Source: CG1-02-35-72 sp964564475
GTDB lineage: Bacteria; Bacteroidota; Bacteroidia; Flavobacteriales; Flavobacteriaceae
Assembly (NCBI GenBank): GCA_964564475.1
Contig: CAZMBM010000095.1
Span: forward strand, 1-8,426
DNA length: 8,426 nucleotides
Reading direction: 5' to 3'
A program made the position numbers and the translations under genes. Shown here one piece after another: positions 1-6,207 of this stretch. Within the stretch, counting starts at the first letter, position 1, and each line of letters begins with the position of its first letter. The notes beneath the pieces are model-generated. The model saw only the letters and a list, made by a program, of their open reading frames with translations. It ran no database searches and was not told the origin of the DNA.

Positions 1-520
1 AGCCCATACCTATTGGGAAACTCATCGGCACAACTCTTAGCCCCAATTTTTGTTCGACTTCGTCAAGTAAATCGAAGGCGTCCTTGCCTTCTCTATCTAA
101 TTTATTGATAAACACAATCATAGGAATATTGCGCATCCTGCAGACTTCTACTAGCTTTTCGGTTTGGGTTTCCACCCCTTTGGCGACATCAATCACTACA
201 ATAACACTGTCAACCGCTGTGAGCGTTCTAAAAGTGTCTTCGGCAAAATCTTTATGGCCGGGTGTATCTAAAATATTAATTTTTTTATCCTTGTAAATAA
301 ATGCCAATACCGATGTGGCGACAGAAATACCGCGTTGGCGCTCGATTTCCATAAAATCGGATGTGGCTCCTTTTTTTATTTTATTATTTTTTACGGCACC
401 GGCTTCTTGAATGGCTCCGCCAAATAACAAGAGTTTTTCTGTTAAGGTGGTCTTACCCGCATCGGGATGCGATATGATACCAAAAGTACGGCGGCGTTTT
501 ATTTCTTCTAAAAAAGACAT
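1..520 (-). CDS. prfC: Peptide chain release factor 3 (RF3), N-terminal part, cut by the window edge
   Basis: RF3 is the translational GTPase that releases class-I release factors from the ribosome after peptide hydrolysis. The first 173 residues are visible, starting MSFLEEIKRRRTFGIISHPD at the ATG complementary to 518-520. The G-domain motifs appear in order: P-loop SHPDAGKTT (about 17-25), the switch I region around RQRGISVATS (61-70), DTPGHKDF (85-92) and NKLD (139-142). The P-loop reading SHPDAGKTT rather than the AHIDAGKTT of EF-G, and RGISVATS rather than RGITI, point to RF3 and not EF-G or a TetM-type protein. The rest of the G domain and the C-terminal domains lie left of the window. 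The leader is about 20 bases with no Shine-Dalgarno sequence, below a TATCTTTG promoter. The gene is divergent from the dipeptidase gene. Confidence 0.95.
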   Translation of the reverse strand, partial: MSFLEEIKRRRTFGIISHPDAGKTTLTEKLLLFGGAIQEAGAVKNNKIKKGATSDFMEIERQRGISVATSVLAFIYKDKKINILDTPGHKDFAEDTFRTLTAVDSVIVVIDVAKGVETQTEKLVEVCRMRNIPMIVFINKLDREGKDAFDLLDEVEQKLGLRVVPMSFPIGMG

Positions 521-546
521 GTGTTTGAAACAGGTTTATAAGGGTG

Positions 547-576
547 CAAAGATAGAAATTCTACTTTCTATTAAAA
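547..576 (-). promoter_or_regulatory. Bacteroidota-type promoter of prfC
   Basis: Read on the minus strand, TATCTTTG (complement of 547-554) matches the Bacteroidota -7 consensus TAnnTTTG exactly. Eighteen bases upstream is TTTT (complement of 573-576), a 3 of 4 match to the -33 element TTTG. Transcription would start near 541, giving a leader of about 20 bases before the prfC ATG. This is a consensus match only. Confidence 0.65.
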
Positions 577-598
577 GTGATTTAATATTTAATATAGA

Positions 599-630
599 TT
601 TAAGTCTATTAAAATATTTAGTTAGATTTG
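599..630 (+). promoter_or_regulatory. Bacteroidota-type promoter of the dipeptidase gene
   Basis: TAGATTTG at 623-630 matches TAnnTTTG exactly. TTTA at 599-602, separated from it by 20 bases, is a 3 of 4 match to TTTG. The predicted start near 636 leaves a leader of about 34 bases before the ATG at 670. The GGAGG at 631-635 lies too far from the start codon (about 35 bases) to serve as a Shine-Dalgarno sequence. Confidence 0.5.
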
Positions 631-669
631 GGAGGTTTAAAATCTGCGACTGTTTAAAACTAACTTATT

Positions 670-1428
670 ATGAAACCGGAAAAAATTCTCAATGACAAAA
701 GGTATTTTTTAAATACAATTACCAAACCTTTTTTTAGGTTTATATGCCCTTTTTTAATCTTTATGGCTCTGGCCGCATCTTGCCAGACAAAAACACAACA
801 AATTGATTACAGTACTAAGTTAGGTGTTATTGACAATATTGCCGATTACAGTAGGCAAGTAGCAAAGAATCCTCAAAACCGGCTTATTGATTTGTCCGTT
901 TTTATTCCAAATATTTCGTTGGATATTCGTTATGCCACGACAAATAATTTTACACAACAAGTCATCTATAAATCGGCACGTGCTTTTGCCCGAAAACCTG
1001 TTGCCGAAGCCTTAAAGGCTATTCAGACTGAGTTAAACACCCAAGGCTTAGGACTTAAAATATTTGACGCCTATCGCCCCTATTCGGCAACCATAAAACT
1101 TTACGAAGTATATCCCGATAAAAATTTTGTAGCGCCACCCAATACGGGGTCACGTCATAACAGAGGCTGTGCTATTGATTTGACAATAATAAATCTAGCT
1201 ACGAAAAAAGAGTTAAAAATGCCTACCGCTTACGACAGCTTTAAAGAAGAAGCCGCCGCCAATTACAAAAGTGTTCCGGATTCTGTTCTTAAAAATAGAA
1301 CGCTTCTTCAAAAAATCATGCTCAAAAACGGCTTTGTAATATACCCGCATGAGTGGTGGCATTTTGATTATAAAGATTGGAAAGACTTTACTTTATTAGA
1401 CATCCCTTTTGAAAAATTAACCAAGTGA
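670..1428 (+). CDS. ddpX: D-alanyl-D-alanine dipeptidase (VanX/DdpX family, peptidase M15D), predicted lipoprotein
   Basis: This is a zinc dipeptidase that hydrolyses D-Ala-D-Ala. The product has 252 residues. After a basic N-terminus comes a hydrophobic stretch (about 21-36) ending in the lipobox LAASC, with Cys38 as the likely lipidated residue. The enzyme should therefore act outside the inner membrane, unlike the cytoplasmic VanX of enterococci. The M15D signatures are complete: DAYRP with Arg136 (equivalent to VanX Arg71), SRHNRGCAID with zinc ligands His163 and Asp170, and EWWH with catalytic Glu228 and zinc ligand His231. A periplasmic enzyme of this type would probably salvage D-Ala-D-Ala from peptidoglycan turnover; that role is inferred. 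No vanH, vanA or vanRS gene is nearby, so a glycopeptide-resistance role is not supported. The symbol denotes family membership rather than proven orthology with E. coli ddpX. Confidence 0.9.
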   Translation: MKPEKILNDKRYFLNTITKPFFRFICPFLIFMALAASCQTKTQQIDYSTKLGVIDNIADYSRQVAKNPQNRLIDLSVFIPNISLDIRYATTNNFTQQVIYKSARAFARKPVAEALKAIQTELNTQGLGLKIFDAYRPYSATIKLYEVYPDKNFVAPPNTGSRHNRGCAIDLTIINLATKKELKMPTAYDSFKEEAAANYKSVPDSVLKNRTLLQKIMLKNGFVIYPHEWWHFDYKDWKDFTLLDIPFEKLTK

Positions 1429-1544
1429 TAATATGAATTCCTATAAGCAGTATTTAGTATTTGACTTATAAAAAAAACTACTTAATTGAAAATATGTATA
1501 TTTATGACGTTCAATACGCCAATTATGCCGTAAGTAACCGATAA

Positions 1545-2111
1545 ATGACAGGTATTATTCTCACTTCAAAACGTCTCAATTTAAGATTTATAAAGAAATC
1601 TGATTTACCTGTTATCCACAAATTACAGTCCATTGCAGAAGTTGACAGATATAACACCTTGGGAATCCCCAAAAACTCAGTCGAAACGGTTGCCGTTATG
1701 GCACCTTTATTTAAGGCCTTAGAGCAAGCCCGCATTATTAAATATACTTTTGCAATCAACATAATCACAGCAGAGCAATTTATAGGTTTAATAGCCTTAA
1801 ATTTGGGGAAGCCCAAGTACAGAAGTGCCGAAATTTGGTATAAATTATTTCCTGATTATTGGCGAAAAGGTTATGCCACAGAGGCTCTTAAAAGTATTTT
1901 AGATTTCGGATTTTCCGATTTAAAACTTCACCGTATTGAGGCCGGTTGTGCTGTTGATAATTTGGCCTCGGTTAAAGTTTTAGAGAATGTAGGTATGTCT
2001 TATGAAGGTAGAAAACGCAAAACTTTACCCCTAAAATCGGGCTGGAGTGATAATTTTGAATACGGTATTTTAGAAAGCGACTACAGTATTATAAAGACCT
2101 CTATGCATTAA
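1545..2111 (+). CDS. GNAT-family N-acetyltransferase (RimJ/RimL-like)
   Basis: A 188-residue single-domain acetyltransferase that transfers the acetyl group of acetyl-CoA to an unknown amine. The N-terminus TSKRLNLRFIKKSDLP is typical of the RimJ/RimL type (Acetyltransf_3). The acetyl-CoA-binding motif is in YWRKGYATEAL (about 105-115, of the form R/Q-x-x-G-x-A). It is followed by LHRIEAGCAVDNLASVKVLE (128-147) and NVGMSYEGRKRK (148-159), the usual C-terminal half of the fold. An in-frame TAA directly before the ATG at 1545 fixes the start. The stop codon overlaps the ATG of the next gene by one base (TAATG), so the two are probably co-translated. The substrate cannot be read from the sequence; protein N-termini, ribosomal proteins, antibiotics and small metabolites are all possible in this family. 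Confidence 0.85.
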   Translation: MTGIILTSKRLNLRFIKKSDLPVIHKLQSIAEVDRYNTLGIPKNSVETVAVMAPLFKALEQARIIKYTFAINIITAEQFIGLIALNLGKPKYRSAEIWYKLFPDYWRKGYATEALKSILDFGFSDLKLHRIEAGCAVDNLASVKVLENVGMSYEGRKRKTLPLKSGWSDNFEYGILESDYSIIKTSMH

Positions 2112-3316
2112 TGAAAACATTTGTAATAATTGGTGGTGGTGCCGCAGGCTATTTTGCGGCCATTAACACCGCAAAAAAACATCCCGATTTAAAAGTTATT
2201 ATTTTAGAAGCCAGCCCTAAAATCTTACAAAAAGTAAAAGTATCCGGTGGCGGACGGTGTAATGTTACCCATGCCTGCTTTGAACCAGAAGAGTTCATTA
2301 CCTTTTATCCCAGAGGTCAAAAAGAACTTCTCGGTCCCTTTCATCAATTTATGACAGGCGATGTTATGGATTGGTTTGAAAAACGAGGTGTGCCACTTAA
2401 AATTGAGACCGATAACCGTGTTTTCCCAAAATCAAATACCTCACAGAGTATTATTGATTGCTTTATCGGTCAAGCCGATAAATTAGGGGTTACATTGCTG
2501 ACAAATCATCGCGTAAGCGCTATTAAAAAAGAAGGCGATATATTTAAAATAACGACTTCACAAAAAATATTTACCGCCAATTATGTTTTAATTGCAACAG
2601 GAAGTAGTCCTAAAATGTTTCCTATCATTAAAAGCTTGGGGCATAAAATAATAACACCTGTCCCCTCTTTGTTTACTTTTAACATTAAAGATGAAAGACT
2701 TATAGACAATATGGGTCTTTCTGTACCCTATGGACGTATAAAAGTGTTGGGCACTAAGTTAGAATCACAAGGTTCTATTTTAATCACGCATTGGGGCTTG
2801 AGTGGTCCGGCTATTTTAAAACTATCGGCTTGGGGGGCGCTTGAATTACATCAAAAAAAATATCAATTTGACATTGAAGTCAATTGGTTGAACAAAAAAC
2901 AAAACACCGTTTTTAACTTATTGACAGCCTTTAAAAAAGGCCATTCCAAAAAACAAATTAACACAAACAGTCCTTTCAAAGAAATTCCCAAACGTTTGTG
3001 GCAAAAATTGGTAGAGTTTGCCGACATTAAAGCGCAAACACCTTGGTCACAATTGGGTAAGTACCAACAGCAAAATCTAAGTTTGCAACTCACAAAATGC
3101 ATATTTAATGTTACGGGCAAAAGCACTTTTAAAGAAGAATTTGTAACGGCCGGCGGTGTCGATTTAAAAGAAATAAACTTTAAACGTTTTGAAAGTAAGT
3201 TACAGAAAAATCTCTTTTTTGCCGGCGAAGTATTAAATATTGATGCCGTTACGGGTGGGTTTAATTTTCAAAATGCATGGACAGGCGGATGGATAGTAGC
3301 ACAATCAATAAAATAA
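2111..3316 (+). CDS. HI0933/YhiN-family FAD-dependent oxidoreductase (BaiN/RdsA-type flavoprotein)
   Basis: A 401-residue soluble flavoprotein, the usual length for the HI0933 family. An N-terminal Rossmann dinucleotide-binding motif GGGAAG (8-13) follows a beta strand and is followed by the ILE acidic strand end (31-33). The family hallmark SGGGRCNVTH is at 45-54. Further signatures are NRVFPKSNTS (102-111), the second nucleotide-binding motif ATGSSP (162-167), THWGLSGPAIL (226-236), TAGGV (346-350) and the C-terminal AGEVLNIDAVTGG (371-383) leading into FNFQNAWTGG. The family is commonly labelled BaiN or aminoacetone oxidase-like, but the physiological reaction of most members is not established, so no substrate is assigned. 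The start ATG lies inside the GNAT stop codon (one-base overlap), which argues for translational coupling. The gene ends 43 bases from the convergent small membrane protein gene; I see no hairpin terminator between them. Confidence 0.9.
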   Translation: MKTFVIIGGGAAGYFAAINTAKKHPDLKVIILEASPKILQKVKVSGGGRCNVTHACFEPEEFITFYPRGQKELLGPFHQFMTGDVMDWFEKRGVPLKIETDNRVFPKSNTSQSIIDCFIGQADKLGVTLLTNHRVSAIKKEGDIFKITTSQKIFTANYVLIATGSSPKMFPIIKSLGHKIITPVPSLFTFNIKDERLIDNMGLSVPYGRIKVLGTKLESQGSILITHWGLSGPAILKLSAWGALELHQKKYQFDIEVNWLNKKQNTVFNLLTAFKKGHSKKQINTNSPFKEIPKRLWQKLVEFADIKAQTPWSQLGKYQQQNLSLQLTKCIFNVTGKSTFKEEFVTAGGVDLKEINFKRFESKLQKNLFFAGEVLNIDAVTGGFNFQNAWTGGWIVAQSIK

Positions 3317-3359
3317 AACTCTCTTTAATGGAAGACAGCTTTATCGCCAGATTTAATAG

Positions 3360-3710
3360 CTATTCTGTACGCAACCAAGTCAGCAGAATAATCCCTACCC
3401 TGCCTATTAAAAATGCAACAAAACCAAATAGCGGTGTAAGAAAACTTATTTTTAAACCTGCCGCTAACATAGCCGGCGAAATATTTCCAACAGCTTCAAT
3501 CGTGTCAAAAGCGGTTATTAGACCTAAAACCTGACCTAAAAGTCCCCAAACAAAAGCAAACAAACTAAAAGAGCTAATAAGTTTGATTGTCTTGTTAACA
3601 CTTTCTTTTTTAAGAAAACCTTTTACTGTTAAAGCAATATTTGCAATAATTAACAATACTAACGGATACATAAAAGCAGGACTACCGTCATTTAAAATTG
3701 ATAAAAACAT
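3360..3710 (-). CDS. Small MotA/TolQ/ExbB-like membrane protein (116 residues)
   Basis: Three hydrophobic segments are visible, at about 14-32, 45-67 and 80-112. The central and last ones carry the MotA/TolQ/ExbB fingerprint: WGLLGQVLGLITAFDTIEAV (55-74), then SPAMLAAGLKISFLTPLFG (78-96). In this superfamily, pentamers of the TolQ/ExbB/MotA subunit conduct ions to energise a periplasmic partner. At 116 residues this is about half the length of TolQ or ExbB, lacking the large cytoplasmic loop and tail, so it is a minimal version of the pore region. By manual alignment on the G-x10-G frame of the last helix, the position of E. coli ExbB Glu176 is Ile here and Thr181 is Pro, with a Thr one residue earlier (LTP). 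No ExbD/TolR or TonB gene is adjacent. The gene converges on the flavoprotein and is divergent from the secreted-protein gene. Family membership is fairly likely; ion conduction is unproven. Confidence 0.7.
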   Translation of the reverse strand: MFLSILNDGSPAFMYPLVLLIIANIALTVKGFLKKESVNKTIKLISSFSLFAFVWGLLGQVLGLITAFDTIEAVGNISPAMLAAGLKISFLTPLFGFVAFLIGRVGIILLTWLRTE

Positions 3711-3724
3711 AGTATTGTATTTTT

Positions 3725-3757
3725 TAAACTTACACAGTTTATGAGATACTGCTAAAA
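3725..3757 (-). promoter_or_regulatory. Weak candidate promoter of the TolQ-like gene
   Basis: On the minus strand TAAGTTTA (complement of 3725-3732) matches TAnnTTTG except for the last base. TTTT (complement of 3754-3757), 21 bases upstream, is a 3 of 4 match to TTTG. The match is modest in a very AT-rich stretch and is reported only because it lies at a plausible distance from the ATG at 3710. Confidence 0.25.
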
Positions 3758-3764
3758 AATTGAC

Positions 3765-3782
3765 GTTAAACTTCTGTCAAAC
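3765..3782. promoter_or_regulatory. Direct repeat with 11-base period in a divergent intergenic region; possible response-regulator site
   Basis: GTTAAAC (3765-3771) is repeated as GTCAAAC (3776-3782), 6 of 7 bases identical, with start-to-start spacing of 11 bases. Tandem half-sites 11 bases apart on one DNA face are the usual arrangement for OmpR/PhoB-family response regulators. The repeat lies between the TolQ-like gene and the secreted-protein gene, about 60-80 bases from each start, so it could serve both. That it binds a regulator is inference. Confidence 0.3.
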
Positions 3783-3795
3783 CAAAAATATTTTC

Positions 3796-3824
3796 TTTAA
3801 AGAAGTTTTTATATTCTATTTTTA
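3796..3824 (+). promoter_or_regulatory. Candidate promoter of the basic-tailed secreted protein
   Basis: TATTTTTA (3817-3824) matches TAnnTTTG except for the final base. TTTA (3796-3799), 17 bases upstream, matches TTTG at 3 of 4 positions. The start would fall near 3830, about 14 bases before the ATG at 3844. The -33-like element lies within a 12-base perfect palindrome, TTCTTTAAAGAA (3793-3804). The evidence is moderate at best because the region is AT-rich. Confidence 0.35.
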
Positions 3825-3843
3825 CATTTTTAACTATCAGATT

Positions 3844-4446
3844 ATGAAATATTTTTTACACATCTTATTTAGCTCTCTAGTTCTATTTGCCGGTAATGTT
3901 GCTAGTGCACAAATAAGTGTTGGTAACAATAGAAATTTCTCACAACCCTCACAGACAGAACCATCAGAAAAGACTTCATTAAGTATTACAAAAATGACAG
4001 AGGTATTTCTATACGAACCTTCTACTGTACTAAAGGTTCTTAGAATAAAAGATACGCCAAAACAAACAGCGGTTACTTATATAGTAGAAACTTATAATAA
4101 TAAATTGATAGAGATAAAAGCTTTTAATAAGGATCTTTTTGATACGGCAGAACTCTTCTTAAAAAGTAAGCTAAACGAAACGAAGCGTACCGGAGACCCT
4201 TATGTTATGTCAGGCGCAAAAGTTAAACTAATCGAGATGTTAAAACCCATCCGTGAAAAAGTCGAAATTCAAAAAAATCTTTTAAATCAGTCTTTAAAAA
4301 AAGAACTCACAGCTAAGCAATATACAAAATGGCTTAATTATCAGAAAAGTAAAAGTGCTGATAAGACTTTTAAGCCACATAAGAAAAAGAAAAATTATAT
4401 GCAGAGACGTTTTAACAGACGTGGCCAAGTTAGACGTAATTTCTAG
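3844..4446 (+). CDS. Secreted hypothetical protein with a strongly basic C-terminal tail
   Basis: I do not recognise a named family. The start at 3844 was chosen over an upstream in-frame ATG at 3760 because it begins a textbook signal peptide, MKYFLHILFSSLVLFAGNVASA, with likely cleavage before Gln23. The extra 28 residues would bury that signal, and the candidate promoter would fall inside the longer reading frame. The mature part begins with a polar, probably disordered stretch (23-48). It continues as a helical, charged region (about 50-168) containing LTAKQYTKWLNYQK (155-168), which recalls the LTxxQ motifs of Spy/CpxP-like periplasmic proteins. It ends in a tail (174-198) with 12 Lys/Arg in 25 residues. 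The tail could bind an anionic surface such as lipopolysaccharide, nucleic acid or a membrane, but this is speculation. The gene is divergent from the TolQ-like gene and convergent with acr3. Confidence 0.75.
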   Translation: MKYFLHILFSSLVLFAGNVASAQISVGNNRNFSQPSQTEPSEKTSLSITKMTEVFLYEPSTVLKVLRIKDTPKQTAVTYIVETYNNKLIEIKAFNKDLFDTAELFLKSKLNETKRTGDPYVMSGAKVKLIEMLKPIREKVEIQKNLLNQSLKKELTAKQYTKWLNYQKSKSADKTFKPHKKKKNYMQRRFNRRGQVRRNF

Positions 4447-4492
4447 TTTTTATAAATAACCGTACTCTTGAGATTGGCCCGTGTGTAAGGAT

Positions 4493-5542
4493 TTAGGTGT
4501 TGGCTTTTCGGTAATATTTTTTCCGTAAACAAAATGATACACGAACCAATAAAATTAATGCCGGCACCTCTACTAAAGGACCGATTACCCCTGCAAAGGC
4601 TTGTCCCGAATTCAGCCCGAAAACAGCAATAGCAACCGCAATGGCCAATTCAAAATTATTACCTGCGGCCGTAAATGCTACAGAAGCTGTTTTGTCGTAT
4701 GATGCGCCCATTGCCTTGGTTAAGAAAAAACCAATGATAAACATTAAGCTAAAATAAATTAGTAGCGGAACCGCAATAATTAATACATCCATTGGAATTT
4801 CTACAATCAACTCGCCTTTTAACGAGAACATTATCACAATCGTAAACAAAAGGGCAATCAATGTTATTGGTGAAATAATCGGCATAAATTTTTTAGTGTA
4901 CCATTCTTCGCCTTTTAGCTTAACTAAAATCAGCCGACTTAAAATTCCCATGACAAAGGGAATGCCCAAATATATGGCAACACTTTCTGCAATTGTTCCA
5001 ATTGAAATATCTACAATAGCCCCTTCAAAACCAAAATAAGGGGGAAGAATAGTGATAAAAATCCACGCGTAAAAACTATAAGCAAAAACTTGAAAAATAC
5101 TGTTTAAAGCAACCAAACCTGCTCCATATTCGCTACTTCCCTCTGCAAGATCGTTCCACACCAATACCATGGCAATACAACGTGCCAAACCAATTAAAAT
5201 AAGTCCAACCATATATTCAGGATAATCACGCAAAAAAGTAATGGCCAAAACGAACATTAAAACGGGTCCAATTATCCAATTGAGAAGAAGTGAAACAAAA
5301 AGGACTTTTGTATTTCTGAAAACCTTTGGCAAGAGCGAATAATTGACCTTTGCCAAAGGGGGATACATCATCAGTATTAAACCGATTGCAATGGGAATAT
5401 TTGTTGTTCCGCTATTGAATGAGTTAATGATTTTAGGAAAAGTTGGTATAAAATATCCCATGCCTACACCGACGGCCATCGCAACAAAAATCCAAAGTGT
5501 TAAATTTCTATCGAGAAAGCTTAATTTTTTAGATGATGCCAT
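4493..5542 (-). CDS. acr3: Arsenite efflux transporter of the ACR3 family
   Basis: An integral inner-membrane permease of 349 residues, the usual ACR3 length, with about ten hydrophobic segments. It exports arsenite, probably driven by the proton motive force. ACR3 signatures include MMYPPLAKV (58-66), GLARCIAMVLVWNDLAEG (118-135) with the conserved essential cysteine Cys122, the TAAGNNFELAIA segment (291-302) and GPLVEVPALI (321-330) with Glu325, corresponding to the functionally important cysteine and glutamate of characterised ACR3 proteins. It is the last gene of the ars operon: its ATG lies two bases after the arsC stop codon, so the two are almost certainly coupled. It supplies the efflux step after ArsC reduces arsenate. 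It converges on the secreted-protein gene with a 46-base gap and no clear hairpin terminator. It is not the unrelated ArsB permease. Confidence 0.95.
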   Translation of the reverse strand: MASSKKLSFLDRNLTLWIFVAMAVGVGMGYFIPTFPKIINSFNSGTTNIPIAIGLILMMYPPLAKVNYSLLPKVFRNTKVLFVSLLLNWIIGPVLMFVLAITFLRDYPEYMVGLILIGLARCIAMVLVWNDLAEGSSEYGAGLVALNSIFQVFAYSFYAWIFITILPPYFGFEGAIVDISIGTIAESVAIYLGIPFVMGILSRLILVKLKGEEWYTKKFMPIISPITLIALLFTIVIMFSLKGELIVEIPMDVLIIAVPLLIYFSLMFIIGFFLTKAMGASYDKTASVAFTAAGNNFELAIAVAIAVFGLNSGQAFAGVIGPLVEVPALILLVRVSFCLRKKYYRKANT

Positions 5543-5544
5543 TT

Positions 5545-6162
5545 TTAAGAATTGATTTGAGAGAAAACATACAATAGTTCGGTTGCCATTTGAAAACTCC
5601 TTTCGGTGTATTTTTCAGCCTGTTGCGGGGTGTTGTCAAATGCTTTGGGGTCTTCATAAGTTATCGGAATTCGCTTTTCAGCCCCCGGAACAAATGGACA
5701 GGCTTTATCTGCCAAATTACAAGTCATAACAGCTGCAAATTTAGATTTAGGGTTAAAATCATCATCTGTTTTTTTTGAAAATCCAATAATAGGATGTTTA
5801 TTTTCGGCATATTTAATACTGTAAACCGGGTTATTGCCTTCTGAAATTTTTTTTACTTCAAAACCCGAATTTTGTAAAGTTTTTATCACCCTTGGGAAAA
5901 GTGCTGTAACTTCTGTTCCCCCTGAATAACAGAATACATTTTTAATATTGACATGATGTGCCATTACCTGTGCCCACACTTGTGCTAAATGACTTCTTCG
6001 TGAATTATGAGTACAAATAAAATTAATTCTTATTTCTTGTTTGGTGTTAATTTTTGATTGAATGAATTGAATTAAAGGCTGCAGTGTTTCTTTGCGTTTT
6101 TTTGGAATACTTTCTGTATTTAACCCGTTAATCAAGTCTTCAATTTTTTTGAATAGTTTCAT
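5545..6162 (-). CDS. arsC: Arsenate reductase, low-molecular-weight phosphatase type, with N-terminal extension
   Basis: A cytoplasmic enzyme of 205 residues that reduces arsenate to arsenite. The LMW phosphatase P-loop C-x5-R is CTHNSRR (Cys50 to Arg56) after a beta strand IRINFI, followed by SHLAQVWA. Two further cysteines in MTCNLADKACPF (Cys148 and Cys155) have the same seven-residue separation as Cys82 and Cys89 of the thioredoxin-coupled ArsC of S. aureus. TYEDP (168-172) supplies the acidic residue of the DP loop. This complete redox triad indicates thioredoxin-linked arsenate reductase rather than a plain tyrosine phosphatase. About 43 residues precede the catalytic domain, making the protein longer than the roughly 130-residue Gram-positive enzymes. 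The gene lies 45 bases after arsR and two bases before acr3 in the same operon. Confidence 0.92.
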   Translation of the reverse strand: MKLFKKIEDLINGLNTESIPKKRKETLQPLIQFIQSKINTKQEIRINFICTHNSRRSHLAQVWAQVMAHHVNIKNVFCYSGGTEVTALFPRVIKTLQNSGFEVKKISEGNNPVYSIKYAENKHPIIGFSKKTDDDFNPKSKFAAVMTCNLADKACPFVPGAEKRIPITYEDPKAFDNTPQQAEKYTERSFQMATELLYVFSQINS

Positions 6163-6207
6163 GTGTCTTGTTTTACTGCATAATCTAATAAAGTAATTTA
6201 AAGATTT

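Noticed and set aside
84..695. Plus-strand open frames across prfC and the following spacer (84-296 and 411-695)
   Set aside because: They run opposite to the clearly coding prfC frame or overlap promoters and the start of the dipeptidase gene, and their translations show no protein-like features.
670..1428. Vancomycin-resistance vanX
   Set aside because: There is no vanH, vanA-type ligase or vanRS nearby, and the protein appears exported. Family membership alone does not indicate glycopeptide resistance.
1442..1469. Possible terminator after the dipeptidase gene (TATAAG ... CTTATA)
   Set aside because: The stem is six AT-rich base pairs with a 16-base loop, and the following run is A rather than T on the coding strand.
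1480..1504. Promoter for the GNAT gene (TATATTTA at 1497-1504)
   Set aside because: The -7 match has one mismatch, but the nearest TTTG (1460-1463) is 33 bases away, outside the normal 17-23 base spacing, so I did not list it.
1523..1816. Minus-strand open frame opposite the GNAT gene
   Set aside because: It is a shadow of the GNAT reading frame, with no recognisable domain or start context.
2863..3534. Open frames at 2863-3126 (minus) and 3277-3534 (plus)
   Set aside because: The first is antisense within the flavoprotein gene. The second overlaps the flavoprotein end and is antisense to the TolQ-like gene, whose coherent membrane-protein translation is far more convincing.
3760..3843. An upstream in-frame ATG extending the secreted protein by 28 residues
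   Set aside because: It would place the signal peptide internally, and the extension overlaps the candidate promoter and the 11-base repeat. The ATG at 3844 gives a textbook signal peptide.
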